DNA of 64,000 bases from Variovorax sp. dw_308 (GTDB lineage: Bacteria > Pseudomonadota > Gammaproteobacteria > Burkholderiales > Burkholderiaceae_C): assembly GCF_019207085.1 (NCBI RefSeq), contig NZ_JAATOM010000009.1:62001-126000 (forward strand). Direction: 5' to 3'. Made by a program: the position numbers and the translations under genes. This document shows positions 51,805 through 60,408 of the stretch, in pieces. Numbering within the stretch: the stretch's first letter is position 1; every line of letters starts with the position of its first letter. The notes below the pieces were generated by a model. It ran no database searches. It saw only the letters and a program-made list of their open reading frames with translations, and was not told the DNA's origin.

Positions 51805-51827
51805 AACAAATGTTCGGTATGCGAACA
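51805..51827. promoter_or_regulatory. PcaR-type operator, three half-sites
   Basis: GTTCGGTATGCGAAC (51813-51827) is a close match to the known PcaR site GTTCGATAATCGCAC. An overlapping GAACAAATGTTC palindrome (51805-51816) supplies a third half-site, as in PcaU/PobR operators. It lies 33 bases from the pcaR start and 83 bases before pcaI. Confidence 0.75.
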
Positions 51828-51909
51828 AGTTGCAAGAATCCGCCGAGCAACCATTCGCAACGATCCGTTCAGTGATTTCCCCGAATCCCCCAACTGGAGA
51901 CAAGCTCAC

Positions 51910-52611
51910 ATGATCAACAAGATCGCGCGCTCGGTTGCCGACGCGATGGCCGACATCAAGGACGGCTCGACCGTCCTCATCGGCGGCTTCGGCACAGCCG
52001 GCATCCCCAACGAGCTGATCGATGGCCTCATCGAGCAGGGCGCAAAAGACCTGACCGTCGTCAACAACAACGCCGGCAATGCCGAGGTGGGCCTGGCCGC
52101 GTTGCTCAAGGCCGGCCGGGTGCGCAAGATCATCTGCAGCTTTCCGCGCCAGGCCGACAGCCAGGTGTTCGACGGCCTGTATCGCGCCGGCAAGCTGGAG
52201 CTGGAACTCGTGCCGCAAGGCAACCTGGCCGAACGCATCCGTGCGGCCGGCGCCGGCATCGGCGGTTTCTTCTGCCCGACCGGCTACGGCACGCAGCTCT
52301 CCGGCGACCGCGAGACGCGTGTCATCGGCGGCGTCCACTACGTGCTGGAGTATCCGATCCACGGCGACGTGGCGCTCATCAAGGCCGAACGCGGCGATCG
52401 CTGGGGCAACCTGGTCTATCGCAAGGCCGCGCGCAATTTCGGCCCGGTGATGGCCATGGCCGCGAAGAAGACCATCGCCACCGTGCACGAAATCGCCGAG
52501 TTGGGAACACTCGACCCCGAGACCATCGTGACGCCGGGCATCTTCGTCCACCAGGTCGTACAGATCGAACGCATCGCCACGCAAGCCGGCGGTTTCAAGA
52601 AGGCAGCATGA
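51910..52611 (+). CDS. pcaI: 3-oxoadipate CoA-transferase, subunit A
   Basis: 233-residue alpha subunit of the CoA-transferase that turns beta-ketoadipate into beta-ketoadipyl-CoA with succinyl-CoA. Family block DGSTVLIGGFGTAGIPNELIDGLIEQG, then NNNAGNAEVGLAALLKAGRVRKIICSFPRQADS, typical of subunit A. The last bases overlap the pcaJ start (ATGA). It is the first gene after the PcaR operator. Confidence 0.97.
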   Translation: MINKIARSVADAMADIKDGSTVLIGGFGTAGIPNELIDGLIEQGAKDLTVVNNNAGNAEVGLAALLKAGRVRKIICSFPRQADSQVFDGLYRAGKLELELVPQGNLAERIRAAGAGIGGFFCPTGYGTQLSGDRETRVIGGVHYVLEYPIHGDVALIKAERGDRWGNLVYRKAARNFGPVMAMAAKKTIATVHEIAELGTLDPETIVTPGIFVHQVVQIERIATQAGGFKKAA

Positions 52612-53261
52612 CCATGAGCGCTACTTACACCCGTCGCACCAAGGACCAACTCGCCGCCCGCGTCGCCCAGGACATCTTCGACGGCGCCGTCGTCAACCTC
52701 GGCATCGGCCAGCCCACGCTCGTCGCAAATCACCTGCCGGAAGGCCGCGAGGTCATCCTGCAAAGCGAGAACGGCATCCTCGGCATGGGCCCCGCACCCA
52801 AGGCCGGCGAGGAAGACTACGACCTCATCAACGCCGGCAAGCAACCCGTCACGCTGCTGCCGGGCGGCTCCTTCTTCCACCATGCCGACAGCTTCGCGAT
52901 GATGCGCGGCGGCCACCTCGACATCTGCGTGCTCGGCGCCTTCCAGGTGTCGGCCACGGGCGACCTGGCCAACTGGCACACCGGCGAGAAGGACGCGATC
53001 CCCGCGGTCGGCGGCGCGATGGACCTGGCCATCGGTGCGAAGCAAACGTGGGTCATGATGGACCTGCTGACCAAGCAGGGCGCGAGCAAGCTGGTCAAGC
53101 AATGCACCTATCCGCTGACCGGTATCGGCTGCGTCAAGCGCGTCTATTCCGACCTGGCGACGCTCGAATGCACGCCGGATGGCCTCAAGCTCGTCGACAA
53201 GGTCGACGGCCTGGAGCACGCCGAACTCGAAAAGCTCGTGGGCTTGCCGATCGCACAATAA
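52608..53261 (+). CDS. pcaJ: 3-oxoadipate CoA-transferase, subunit B
   Basis: 217-residue beta subunit with the catalytic Glu in the SENGILGMGP motif and the block GGHLDICVLGAFQVSATGDLANW. Works with PcaI. The start overlaps the pcaI stop, giving translational coupling. A long inverted-repeat element (53289-53397) separates it from pcaF. Confidence 0.97.
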   Translation: MTMSATYTRRTKDQLAARVAQDIFDGAVVNLGIGQPTLVANHLPEGREVILQSENGILGMGPAPKAGEEDYDLINAGKQPVTLLPGGSFFHHADSFAMMRGGHLDICVLGAFQVSATGDLANWHTGEKDAIPAVGGAMDLAIGAKQTWVMMDLLTKQGASKLVKQCTYPLTGIGCVKRVYSDLATLECTPDGLKLVDKVDGLEHAELEKLVGLPIAQ

Positions 53262-53288
53262 GCAGCCGAACAGCCAATACGGACATCC

Positions 53289-53397
53289 GGCCGCGAAGGA
53301 CGCAAAGGTTTCGCGAAGGACGCGAAAGGAAAACCGAGAAAGAATTCATGGAGTTCTTTCGCGTCCTTCGCGAAATCTTCGCGTCCTCTGCGTCCGG
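53289..53397. repeat. Interspersed inverted repeat, GCGAAGGACGCG family, copy 2
   Basis: Left arm (53289-53328) and right arm (53356-53397) are strong inverted copies made of GCGAAGGACGCGAA-type units. It matches the element at 14409-14542. It lies within the pcaIJF gene set without an obvious promoter after it, so it may form an RNA stem that affects pcaF expression. Confidence 0.8.
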
Positions 53398-53433
53398 TAC
53401 CCGTATTTATTTCACCTTCTGAAGAGACAACAT

Positions 53434-54639
53434 ATGACCACCCAAGCCTTCATCTGCGACGCCATCCGCACCCCCTTCGGCCGCTACGGTGGCGCGCTCT
53501 CGAGCGTGCGCGCCGACGACCTCGGCGCCGTGCCGCTCAAGGCCTTGATCGCCCGCAACCCGAAGGTCGACTGGCAAGCCGTCAGCGACGTGCTCTACGG
53601 CTGCGCCAACCAGGCCGGCGAAGACAACCGCAACGTGGCACGCATGTCGGCGCTGCTCGCCGGCCTGCCGCTCGAGGTGGGCGGCTCGACCATCAACCGC
53701 CTGTGCGGCTCCAGCCTCGACACCCTTGGCACCGCGGCCCGCGCCATCAAGTCCGGCGAGGCGGGCCTGATGATCGCCGGCGGCGTCGAGAGCATGAGCC
53801 GCGCGCCCTTCGTCATGCCCAAGGCCGAGTCGGCTTTTGGCCGCGCCAATGCGGTGTACGACACGACCATCGGCTGGCGCTTCGTCAACAAGAAGATGAA
53901 GGAAGCCTACGGCGTCGACTCGATGCCCGAGACGGCCGAGAACGTCGCCACCGACTACAAGATCGAGCGCGAGGCGCAGGACCGCATGGCGCTGGCATCG
54001 CAGCAACGCGCCGTGGCTTCGCAGAAGTCCGGATTCTTCGATGCCGAGATCACGCCGGTGAGCGTGCCGCAGAAAAAGGGCGACCCGATCATCGTCAGCA
54101 AGGACGAGCATCCGCGCGACACCACGATGGAAGCGCTGGCCAAGCTCAAGGGCGTGGTGCGGCCTGATGGCACCGTCACCGCCGGCAACGCCAGCGGCGT
54201 GAACGACGGCGCCTGCGCGATCCTGCTGGCCGATGAAGCCACCGCCGGCAAGTACGGCCTCACGCCGCGCGCCCGCGTGGTCGGCATGGCCACCGCCGGC
54301 GTCGCGCCGCGCATCATGGGCATCGGCCCGGCACCGGCTTCGCAGAAGGTGCTGGCCCTGACCGGCCTCACGCTCGACCAGATCGACGTCATCGAACTCA
54401 ACGAAGCCTTCGCCGCGCAGGGCCTCGCGGTGCTGCGCATGCTGGGCCTGAAGGACGACGATGCCCGCGTCAACATCAACGGCGGCGCGATCGCCCTGGG
54501 CCACCCGCTGGGCGCCAGTGGCGCGCGCCTGGCGACCACCGCGGTCAACCAGCTCCACAAGCAGGGCGGCCGCTACGCGCTGTGCACCATGTGCATCGGT
54601 GTCGGCCAAGGCATCGCGGTCATCCTCGAACGCGTGTGA
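53434..54639 (+). CDS. pcaF: 3-oxoadipyl-CoA thiolase
   Basis: 401-residue thiolase: active Cys91 in INRLCGSSLDT, NEAFAAQ, GHPLGASGAR (His) and CTMCIGVGQG (second Cys). It splits beta-ketoadipyl-CoA to succinyl-CoA and acetyl-CoA, the last step of the pathway. The thiolase signature and full length are intact. ATG 53434 starts the family N-terminus (TQAFICDAIRTPFGRYGG). Confidence 0.97.
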   Translation: MTTQAFICDAIRTPFGRYGGALSSVRADDLGAVPLKALIARNPKVDWQAVSDVLYGCANQAGEDNRNVARMSALLAGLPLEVGGSTINRLCGSSLDTLGTAARAIKSGEAGLMIAGGVESMSRAPFVMPKAESAFGRANAVYDTTIGWRFVNKKMKEAYGVDSMPETAENVATDYKIEREAQDRMALASQQRAVASQKSGFFDAEITPVSVPQKKGDPIIVSKDEHPRDTTMEALAKLKGVVRPDGTVTAGNASGVNDGACAILLADEATAGKYGLTPRARVVGMATAGVAPRIMGIGPAPASQKVLALTGLTLDQIDVIELNEAFAAQGLAVLRMLGLKDDDARVNINGGAIALGHPLGASGARLATTAVNQLHKQGGRYALCTMCIGVGQGIAVILERV

Positions 54640-54661
54640 TCCGGCGGCCCGGGGGGATCAC
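54636..54661. terminator. Inverted repeat between convergent pcaF and membrane protein genes
   Basis: GTGATCC and GGATCAC are perfect 7-base arms that cover the stop codon of both convergent genes. No T-run follows, so it is only a weak terminator candidate. Confidence 0.35.
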
Positions 54662-55839
54662 CCCAGGGCCTTCGCCAGCTTGAGCAGCAAGTCGAGCAGC
54701 GGAATCTGCAGGCTCGCCACCACGACGAAGGGCAGCCCCAGCGGGGCGAGGACGTACCACACAGACTTGAGGGTGATCGGGGCCATCCGCATCTTCGAGA
54801 CCGCCTCGTACAACGCCGCTGCATCGGCCACGACGCCGATACCGGGCGCCTCCACGATGGGCGCGTCTTCCACCGTCTCGTGCAGGATCCAGCGCCGGTA
54901 CAGCAGGCGGCCCTGCTCACCCACCAGCGCCGCATAGGCCGGCAACGCGTGCGAGCGCGCGGTGTGCAAGGCGGGCGCCAGGGCCATCAACGGCAACAGC
55001 AGGCAAAGCGTCCACAGCACGACGAACAGCAGCGCGGGCATCTGGAACGTATCGAGCTTGGCGCCATGCACGACGATTTCATGCGCCCAGTGCGACGCCA
55101 TCGTGGCCGAGAGCACGAAGGTCACGATGGCGAAGCCGCGCGGCAGCTTCGCCACGAAGCCGATGCCGGCGCATCGGTCGGGGTGCGAGGGCACCAGCGA
55201 CAGGTCCAATCGGCCAATGCGCCAGAAACACCAGGTGATCAGCAGGATTCGCCACACCCACGCCGTCACGAGTGCAACGAAGATCGGCCGCGCCACCCAC
55301 ACGAACCACCAGCCGCCGAAACCGAGTGAACCATCGGCGTCGATCGCCCAGTTCAGCGCGTCGTCCCTGAACGAGGGATGCACCGTGGCCGACCATGCAA
55401 TCGAGAAGCCGAGGACGAGGATCCACGGCACCGATGCGTCACGCGCCCGGCGCATCTCTGCGATGAGGCGGTCGAAGGGCGAGCCCGGCGCGCTGGATGC
55501 GATGCCGCTCAGGTGGAACTGCTGCACCAGCTTCTGGATCATGGTCTGCAACGGACCTTCGGCAATGACCAGCAATGGAATCGCCAGCAGGCAGCGTACG
55601 TGGACGCCGTAGTGCTGCAGCAGCGATTCGCCGGGGTCGACGTTGCCGAGGCGGCGCATGGTGGTCGCCCAGATGACGATGGGCAGCCAGCACAGCATTG
55701 CCAGGAACACGGCGCGACGGATGGTGCCCAGCCCGTCGGGCGGAACGAGGCCCAGCCGGCGCATCCAGCGCAGGGGCAATTCGTTGTCGATCGGTGCGAA
55801 CGTCGCGTCCGGACTTGTCGATGGCATCGTCATCCTCAT
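54658..55839 (-). CDS. Multi-pass membrane protein, unknown function
   Basis: About 393 residues with at least five hydrophobic helices (AVFLAMLCWLPIVIWATTM, VRCLLAIPLLVIAEGP, IFVALVTAWVWRILLITWCFWRIG, PALLFVVLWTLCLLLPLMALAP and SVWYVLAPLGLPFVVVASLQIPLLDLLL). A central segment has LSLVPSHPDRCAGIGFVAKLPRGFAI, found in uncharacterised membrane proteins. I do not recognise a function. ATG 55839 is chosen because GGGAGG precedes it; ATG 55827 is also possible. It is convergent with pcaF. Confidence 0.7.
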   Translation of the reverse strand: MRMTMPSTSPDATFAPIDNELPLRWMRRLGLVPPDGLGTIRRAVFLAMLCWLPIVIWATTMRRLGNVDPGESLLQHYGVHVRCLLAIPLLVIAEGPLQTMIQKLVQQFHLSGIASSAPGSPFDRLIAEMRRARDASVPWILVLGFSIAWSATVHPSFRDDALNWAIDADGSLGFGGWWFVWVARPIFVALVTAWVWRILLITWCFWRIGRLDLSLVPSHPDRCAGIGFVAKLPRGFAIVTFVLSATMASHWAHEIVVHGAKLDTFQMPALLFVVLWTLCLLLPLMALAPALHTARSHALPAYAALVGEQGRLLYRRWILHETVEDAPIVEAPGIGVVADAAALYEAVSKMRMAPITLKSVWYVLAPLGLPFVVVASLQIPLLDLLLKLAKALG

Positions 55840-55902
55840 TGCTGATGTGGGCCTCCCGCGACCACTATAAGCGCCCGCATGGGTGCGCCAGAAGCGCCGC
55901 GG

Positions 55903-55934
55903 CAAAAAGCAAAAAGCGCCCGAAGGCGCTTTGT
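55903..55934 (-). terminator. Intrinsic terminator after the amino acid permease gene
   Basis: On the minus strand AAAGCGCC-TTCG-GGCGCTTT is a perfect 8-bp stem followed by further T residues. It lies 23 bases past the permease stop codon. Confidence 0.85.
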
Positions 55935-55956
55935 GCAGGCTGGGCCAAAGGCGCGC

Positions 55957-57423
55957 TCAGCGCTTGCCGGCCTTGCGCAGTTGCTTCAGGTGTTGCACCG
56001 AGTGGTGACGGCCATAGCTGAAGTAGATCGCCAGCCCGATGACGAGCCAGACCACCAGCCGCAGCCAGGTGTCGCCGGGCAGCGCGCTCATCAGCATCAG
56101 GCAGAAGCCGATACCGAGGAAGGGGATGAACGGCACGCCGGGAACGCGGAACGGACGGAAGGTGTCCCGCTCGCTCTTGCGCAGGTAGATCACCGCGCCG
56201 CACACCAGGATGAATGCGAACAGCGTTCCGATGCTCACCATTTCGCCCAGGATATGGATCGGCACCAGGCCCGCCACGATGGCGCAGATGAGGCCGATGA
56301 AGATCTGGCTCATGTGCGGCGTGCCGAACTTGGGATGCAGGTTGGAGAAGAACCTGGGCAGCAGGCCGTCGCTGGCGATCGTGTAGAAGATCCGGCTCTG
56401 GCCGTACAGCAGCACCAGGATCACGGTGGTCAGGCCGGCGAGGGCGCCGAACTTGATGAGCAGCGACAGCCACGGCTTGCCGATGACGTCCACGCCCAGC
56501 GCGATCGGGTCCGGCACGTTGAGCTTCGCGTACGGAACCAGGCCGGTCAGCACCGCGGCCACGGCCACGTACAGCGCGGTGCAGACGATCAGCGAACCCA
56601 GGATGCCGATAGGCATGTCGCGTTGCGGGTTCCTGGCTTCCTGCGCCGCGGTCGAGACGGCGTCGAAGCCGATGAAAGCGAAGAACACCACCGAGGAACC
56701 GCGCAGCACGCCGCTCCAGCCGAAGTGGCCGAACTCACCCGTGTTCGCGGGAATGAACGGCGTCCAGTTGTCCTGGTTGACGTAGCCGATACCGAAGCCG
56801 ATGAAGGCCACCACGACGATCAGCTTGATCGCGACCATCACGTTGTTCAGGCTGGCCGATTCCTTGGTGCCGCGGATGAGCAGGAAGGTCAGCGCCATGA
56901 TGATGAGCGCGGCCGGCAGGTTGAACAGCGCCGTGATCGTCGAGCCGTCCTTCAGGGTGACGGCGCCCGGCGAATGCATGAGCGCCGGCGGCAGGTGGAT
57001 GCCGAACTGCCCCAGCAGGCTGCCGAGATAACCCGACCAGCCCACGGCGACAGTGGCCGCGCCCATGGCGTACTCGAGCACGAGGTCCCAGCCGATGATC
57101 CAGGCCGCCAGCTCGCCCAGGGTGGCGTAGGTGTAGGTGTAGGAACTTCCGCTGACCGGAATCAGCGCCGCCAGTTCGGCGTAGCAAAGTCCCACGAAGG
57201 CGCAGGCGAACCCGGCCAGGATGAAGGACATCATGATGCCGGGCCCTGCGTATTGCGCGGCTGCGGTGCCGGTCAGTACGAAGATGCCGGCGCCGATGAT
57301 GGCCCCGACCCCGATGGCTGTGATGCTGAAAGCGCCGAGCGATTTGGGCAGCGTGTGACTGCCTTCCCCGCTCGCGACGATGTCGGCCACGCTCTTGCGC
57401 GCCGTGTACTGGCTGTTTGCCAT
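55957..57423 (-). CDS. APC-family amino acid permease (CAT-type)
   Basis: 488-residue transporter with about 12 helices. APC motifs: LGAFSITAIGVGAIIGAGIFVLTG near the N-terminus, GSSYTYTYATLGELAAWIIGWDLVLEYAMG, FFAFIGFDAVSTAAQEARNPQRDMPIGILGSL. It resembles cationic amino acid transporters (YfnA/CAT). The substrate is uncertain, basic amino acids being usual for this subgroup. It is followed by a clear terminator at 55903. The spacer to 57656 on its right contains its promoter region. Confidence 0.93.
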   Translation of the reverse strand: MANSQYTARKSVADIVASGEGSHTLPKSLGAFSITAIGVGAIIGAGIFVLTGTAAAQYAGPGIMMSFILAGFACAFVGLCYAELAALIPVSGSSYTYTYATLGELAAWIIGWDLVLEYAMGAATVAVGWSGYLGSLLGQFGIHLPPALMHSPGAVTLKDGSTITALFNLPAALIIMALTFLLIRGTKESASLNNVMVAIKLIVVVAFIGFGIGYVNQDNWTPFIPANTGEFGHFGWSGVLRGSSVVFFAFIGFDAVSTAAQEARNPQRDMPIGILGSLIVCTALYVAVAAVLTGLVPYAKLNVPDPIALGVDVIGKPWLSLLIKFGALAGLTTVILVLLYGQSRIFYTIASDGLLPRFFSNLHPKFGTPHMSQIFIGLICAIVAGLVPIHILGEMVSIGTLFAFILVCGAVIYLRKSERDTFRPFRVPGVPFIPFLGIGFCLMLMSALPGDTWLRLVVWLVIGLAIYFSYGRHHSVQHLKQLRKAGKR

Positions 57424-57655
57424 TCTTGTCTCCCTGATTTTGTAGATGAGGCGCCGCGGAGGCCCCCGGTGGCGCCCGCGCGGAAGTTAGCACACGCCCT
57501 CGCAATTGACGAGTACTCACGCGCCTTCAGGAAACGTTCGGTCGACAATGCGTCGTTTGAATGCCTAATTTATGTGCATCCGGCGCATGGCCGCATGCTG
57601 GATATGCATCAATGCCGCCCATGCCACCTCATGGCCGCCCGTACGGCGGCTGGCT

Positions 57656-58123
57656 TCACTCGCCGCCCGCGTCCGGTTCGCTGGCCATTGACGCCGCGGC
57701 GGCCGGGCGTGTTTGGCCCTGCAGCCGTGAAAGCTCGTCCGTGTATTCGGGGCCGAAGCGCAGCCGGATGTAGCGCGCGTTGCGGCGTTGCGCCTCGGCG
57801 CTCTGGGGGTTGTACTCATTGCGCGTCATGTAGCCGGTGAGGCGGGCACGCGTCGCCATGGCGGTGTCCGCCTTGACCTCCGCGCGCTGCGCATCGCCCA
57901 CGTGGACGGTCGCCGATTCCGCGGCGCCGACCCAGGCTTCCGGCGCGGCCTGCCGCTGCGCCAGGAAGCTGTTGAGCAAGGCGACGACCTCGGCCCGGAC
58001 CACCGCGCCGCCGACGGTCGAAACTGCCGGTCCCGTCCATTGCTCTGCCGGCACGGTCTGGGCCGATGACACCGTTCCGCCGGCGACGAGCGTGGCCGAG
58101 AGTGCGAATTGCGTGGCGTTCAT
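57656..58123 (-). CDS. Small exported protein, unknown function
   Basis: 155 residues. A probable signal peptide (MNATQFALSATLVAGGTVSSAQ) is followed by a mature part with AVVRAEVVALLNSFLAQRQAAPEAWVGAAESA, AEVKADTAMATRARLTGYMTRNEYNPQSAEAQRRNARYIRLR. The pattern of V-x-A-E-V and R-x-L-T near the middle resembles DUF4148-type exported proteins of Burkholderiales, but this is tentative. It is divergent from a Crp/Fnr regulator. Confidence 0.6.
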   Translation of the reverse strand: MNATQFALSATLVAGGTVSSAQTVPAEQWTGPAVSTVGGAVVRAEVVALLNSFLAQRQAAPEAWVGAAESATVHVGDAQRAEVKADTAMATRARLTGYMTRNEYNPQSAEAQRRNARYIRLRFGPEYTDELSRLQGQTRPAAAASMASEPDAGGE

Positions 58124-58278
58124 TGGGTTGCGCTCCTTCAACTGCGGCGCGCGGGCTGCGGGGATCGCATCCGCGACGCGGCAGTGTCGGTCCAGGTTGC
58201 CCGACGGCGATGTGCGCTGGCGCACACGTTTGCGCTGCTCGGGGCCCGCGGCGCAGAATGGCAGGCCCGCCGACGCCC

Positions 58279-58986
58279 ATGGATCCGCCGATTCGCTCCA
58301 GCCTGGCCTTGCGCTCGCTGCCCCTGTTCGCGAGCTTGCCCGACGCGCGGCTCGAACAACTGGCGCGGCAGTGCCAGTGGCACCAGCTGGCGGCGCACCA
58401 ACCCCTGCTGCTGCGCGCGGACCCGCAGCGCGATGTCTACTTCCTGCTCTCCGGCCGGCTGCGCGTGACGAGCTACTCTGCGGGCGGCCGCCAGGTGAGT
58501 TTTCGGGATTCGGTCAAGGGCGACTGGTTCGGCGACATGGCCGCCGTCGACGGCGGGCCGCGCTCGGCCGACGTCGTCACGCTCGAGCCCAGCACCGTCG
58601 CGAGCCTGGACAGCGCGGCGTTCATGGCGCTGCTGCGCGAAGAACCCCTGGTGGCCGAGCGCGAGATGCGCCACCTGGCCGGGCTGGTGCGGCAACTGTC
58701 GCAACGCGTCATCGAACTCAGCACGCTGGGCGTGCAGAACCGGCTGCATGCGGAGCTGCTGCGCATGGCGCGCACGGAAGGCATCGTCGACAACGTCGCG
58801 AGGCTTGACCCGGCTCCGCTGCACGAGGCGCTGGCCAACCGCATCAGCACCCAGCGCGAGCAGGTCACGCGCGAACTGGCCCGGCTCGCACGCGATGGGC
58901 TGGTCGAGAAAGACGGCAAGGCCATGGTGCTGCGTGACGTGGAGCGCTTGAGCCGGATGGTGGCGCAGGTGAGCGGGGCCGGGTAG
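58279..58986 (+). CDS. Crp/Fnr-family transcriptional regulator
   Basis: 235-residue regulator with a cyclic-nucleotide-binding-like beta-barrel (LLRADPQRDVYFLLSGRLRVTSYSAGGRQVSFRDSVKGDWFGDMAAVDGGPRSADVVTLEPSTV) and a C-terminal HTH of Crp type (LHEALANRISTQREQVTRELARLARDGLVEKDGKAMVLRD). No cysteine cluster, so it is not an Fnr-type iron-sulfur sensor. The start is uncertain between 58258 and 58279. Downstream, RtcB starts about 110 bases later. Confidence 0.9.
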   Translation: MDPPIRSSLALRSLPLFASLPDARLEQLARQCQWHQLAAHQPLLLRADPQRDVYFLLSGRLRVTSYSAGGRQVSFRDSVKGDWFGDMAAVDGGPRSADVVTLEPSTVASLDSAAFMALLREEPLVAEREMRHLAGLVRQLSQRVIELSTLGVQNRLHAELLRMARTEGIVDNVARLDPAPLHEALANRISTQREQVTRELARLARDGLVEKDGKAMVLRDVERLSRMVAQVSGAG

Positions 58987-59100
58987 GTAGGCAGGGCGCA
59001 GCTCACACTCTCCGCGATACAAAGGCAAGCGCCGTGTGGCGCGAGTCGGGGGAGGGCGCACGCGGCGGCGCTCTCGTCGAAGACCCGAGGAGGTCACAAG

Positions 59101-60330
59101 ATGGAAATCATCAAGAACTACAAGCTGCATGAAGTCGAGCACGGCGTCCCCGTGAAGATGTGGACGCGCGGCGTACCCGTGGAGGCCGAGGCGCAGAAGC
59201 AACTCGAGAACGCGGCTCGCCTGCCCATCGTCTTCAGGCACATCGCTGCCATGCCGGACGTGCACTACGGCATCGGCGCGACCGTCGGTTCGGTGATCCC
59301 GACTTTCAAGGCCATCATCCCCGCCGCGGTCGGCGTGGACATCGGTTGCGGAATGATGGCGTGCAAGACCACGCTCGATGCGCGAGACCTGCCCGACAAC
59401 CTGGGCCCGCTGCGTTCGGCCATCGAGCGCGCCGTGCCGCATGGCTCCAACCCCAGGCGCATGGGCCGCGACAGGGGCTCGTGGGAAACGCCACCCGATG
59501 AAGCCGATGCGGCGTGGGCCACGCTCGTCGCCGAGTTCAACCTGATCTGCGAGGGCTACCCGCGCCTGAAGAACACCAACAACCACAAGCACCTGGGAAC
59601 GCTGGGCACTGGCAATCACTTCATCGAGGTCTGCCTGGACGAAGCTGGCGCCGTGTGGTTCATGCTGCACTCGGGTTCGCGCGGCGTGGGCAATGCCATC
59701 GGCACGCACTTCATCGAGCTGGCCAGGAAAGATGCAGAGCGGCACCAGCGCAACCTGCCCGACCAGGACCTGTCGTACTTCGAGGAAGGCTCGCAGTACT
59801 TCGGCGACTACGTGCGCGCCGTCGGCTGGGCGCAGAAGTTCGCGCGGGCCAACCGCGAGGTGATGATGGAGCGCGTGATCGGCGCCGCCCGCAAGGTCAT
59901 CGCGAAGCCTTTCGACGCACATGTGGAAGCGGTGAATTGCCACCATAACTACGTGAGCCGCGAAACGCACTTCGGCGAAGACGTGCTCGTGACCCGCAAG
60001 GGTGCGGTGAGCGCGAAGGCGGGCGAGCTGGGGATCATCCCCGGCAGCATGGGCGCCAGGAGCTTCATCGTGCGCGGCAAGGGCAACCCGGAAAGCTTCA
60101 TGAGCTGCAGCCACGGCGCAGGCCGGGCCATGAGCCGCACCAAGGCGAAGAAGATGTTCACCATCGCCGACCAGATCGCCGCAACCGAGGGCGTCGAATG
60201 CCGCAAGGACGCCGACGTGATCGACGAGATTCCGATGGCCTACAAGGACATCGATGCGGTGATGGAAGCCCAGAAGGACCTGGTGGAGGTGGTCTACACG
60301 CTCAAGCAGGTGGTGTGCGTGAAGGGGTGA
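59101..60330 (+). CDS. rtcB: RtcB-type RNA 3'-phosphate ligase
   Basis: 409-residue RtcB ligase that joins 2',3'-cyclic phosphate or 3'-phosphate RNA ends to 5'-OH ends with GTP and manganese. Metal and catalytic features: GVDIGCGMMACK (Cys and Asp ligands), GTLGTGNHFIEV (His), HSGSRGVGN (His), NCHHNYVSRE (His) and CSHGAGRAMSR (the guanylated-His region). GGAGG precedes the ATG by about 8 bases. rtcA and rtcR are not in the window. It may repair tRNA or rRNA cut by toxins. Confidence 0.96.
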   Translation: MEIIKNYKLHEVEHGVPVKMWTRGVPVEAEAQKQLENAARLPIVFRHIAAMPDVHYGIGATVGSVIPTFKAIIPAAVGVDIGCGMMACKTTLDARDLPDNLGPLRSAIERAVPHGSNPRRMGRDRGSWETPPDEADAAWATLVAEFNLICEGYPRLKNTNNHKHLGTLGTGNHFIEVCLDEAGAVWFMLHSGSRGVGNAIGTHFIELARKDAERHQRNLPDQDLSYFEEGSQYFGDYVRAVGWAQKFARANREVMMERVIGAARKVIAKPFDAHVEAVNCHHNYVSRETHFGEDVLVTRKGAVSAKAGELGIIPGSMGARSFIVRGKGNPESFMSCSHGAGRAMSRTKAKKMFTIADQIAATEGVECRKDADVIDEIPMAYKDIDAVMEAQKDLVEVVYTLKQVVCVKG

Positions 60331-60408
60331 AGATGCGACCGGGCTCGATTGGCGGAGCCACGTCGACTCAAGAGAGGCGCCGCGGTCAGGCGGGGCTGCA
60401 ACGTGCGT

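Noticed and set aside
57560..57640. Possible imperfect palindrome with GCATG and ATCCGGC/GCTGGAT elements before the exported protein gene
   Set aside because: Arms match poorly and no T-run or start codon context supports a terminator or operator.
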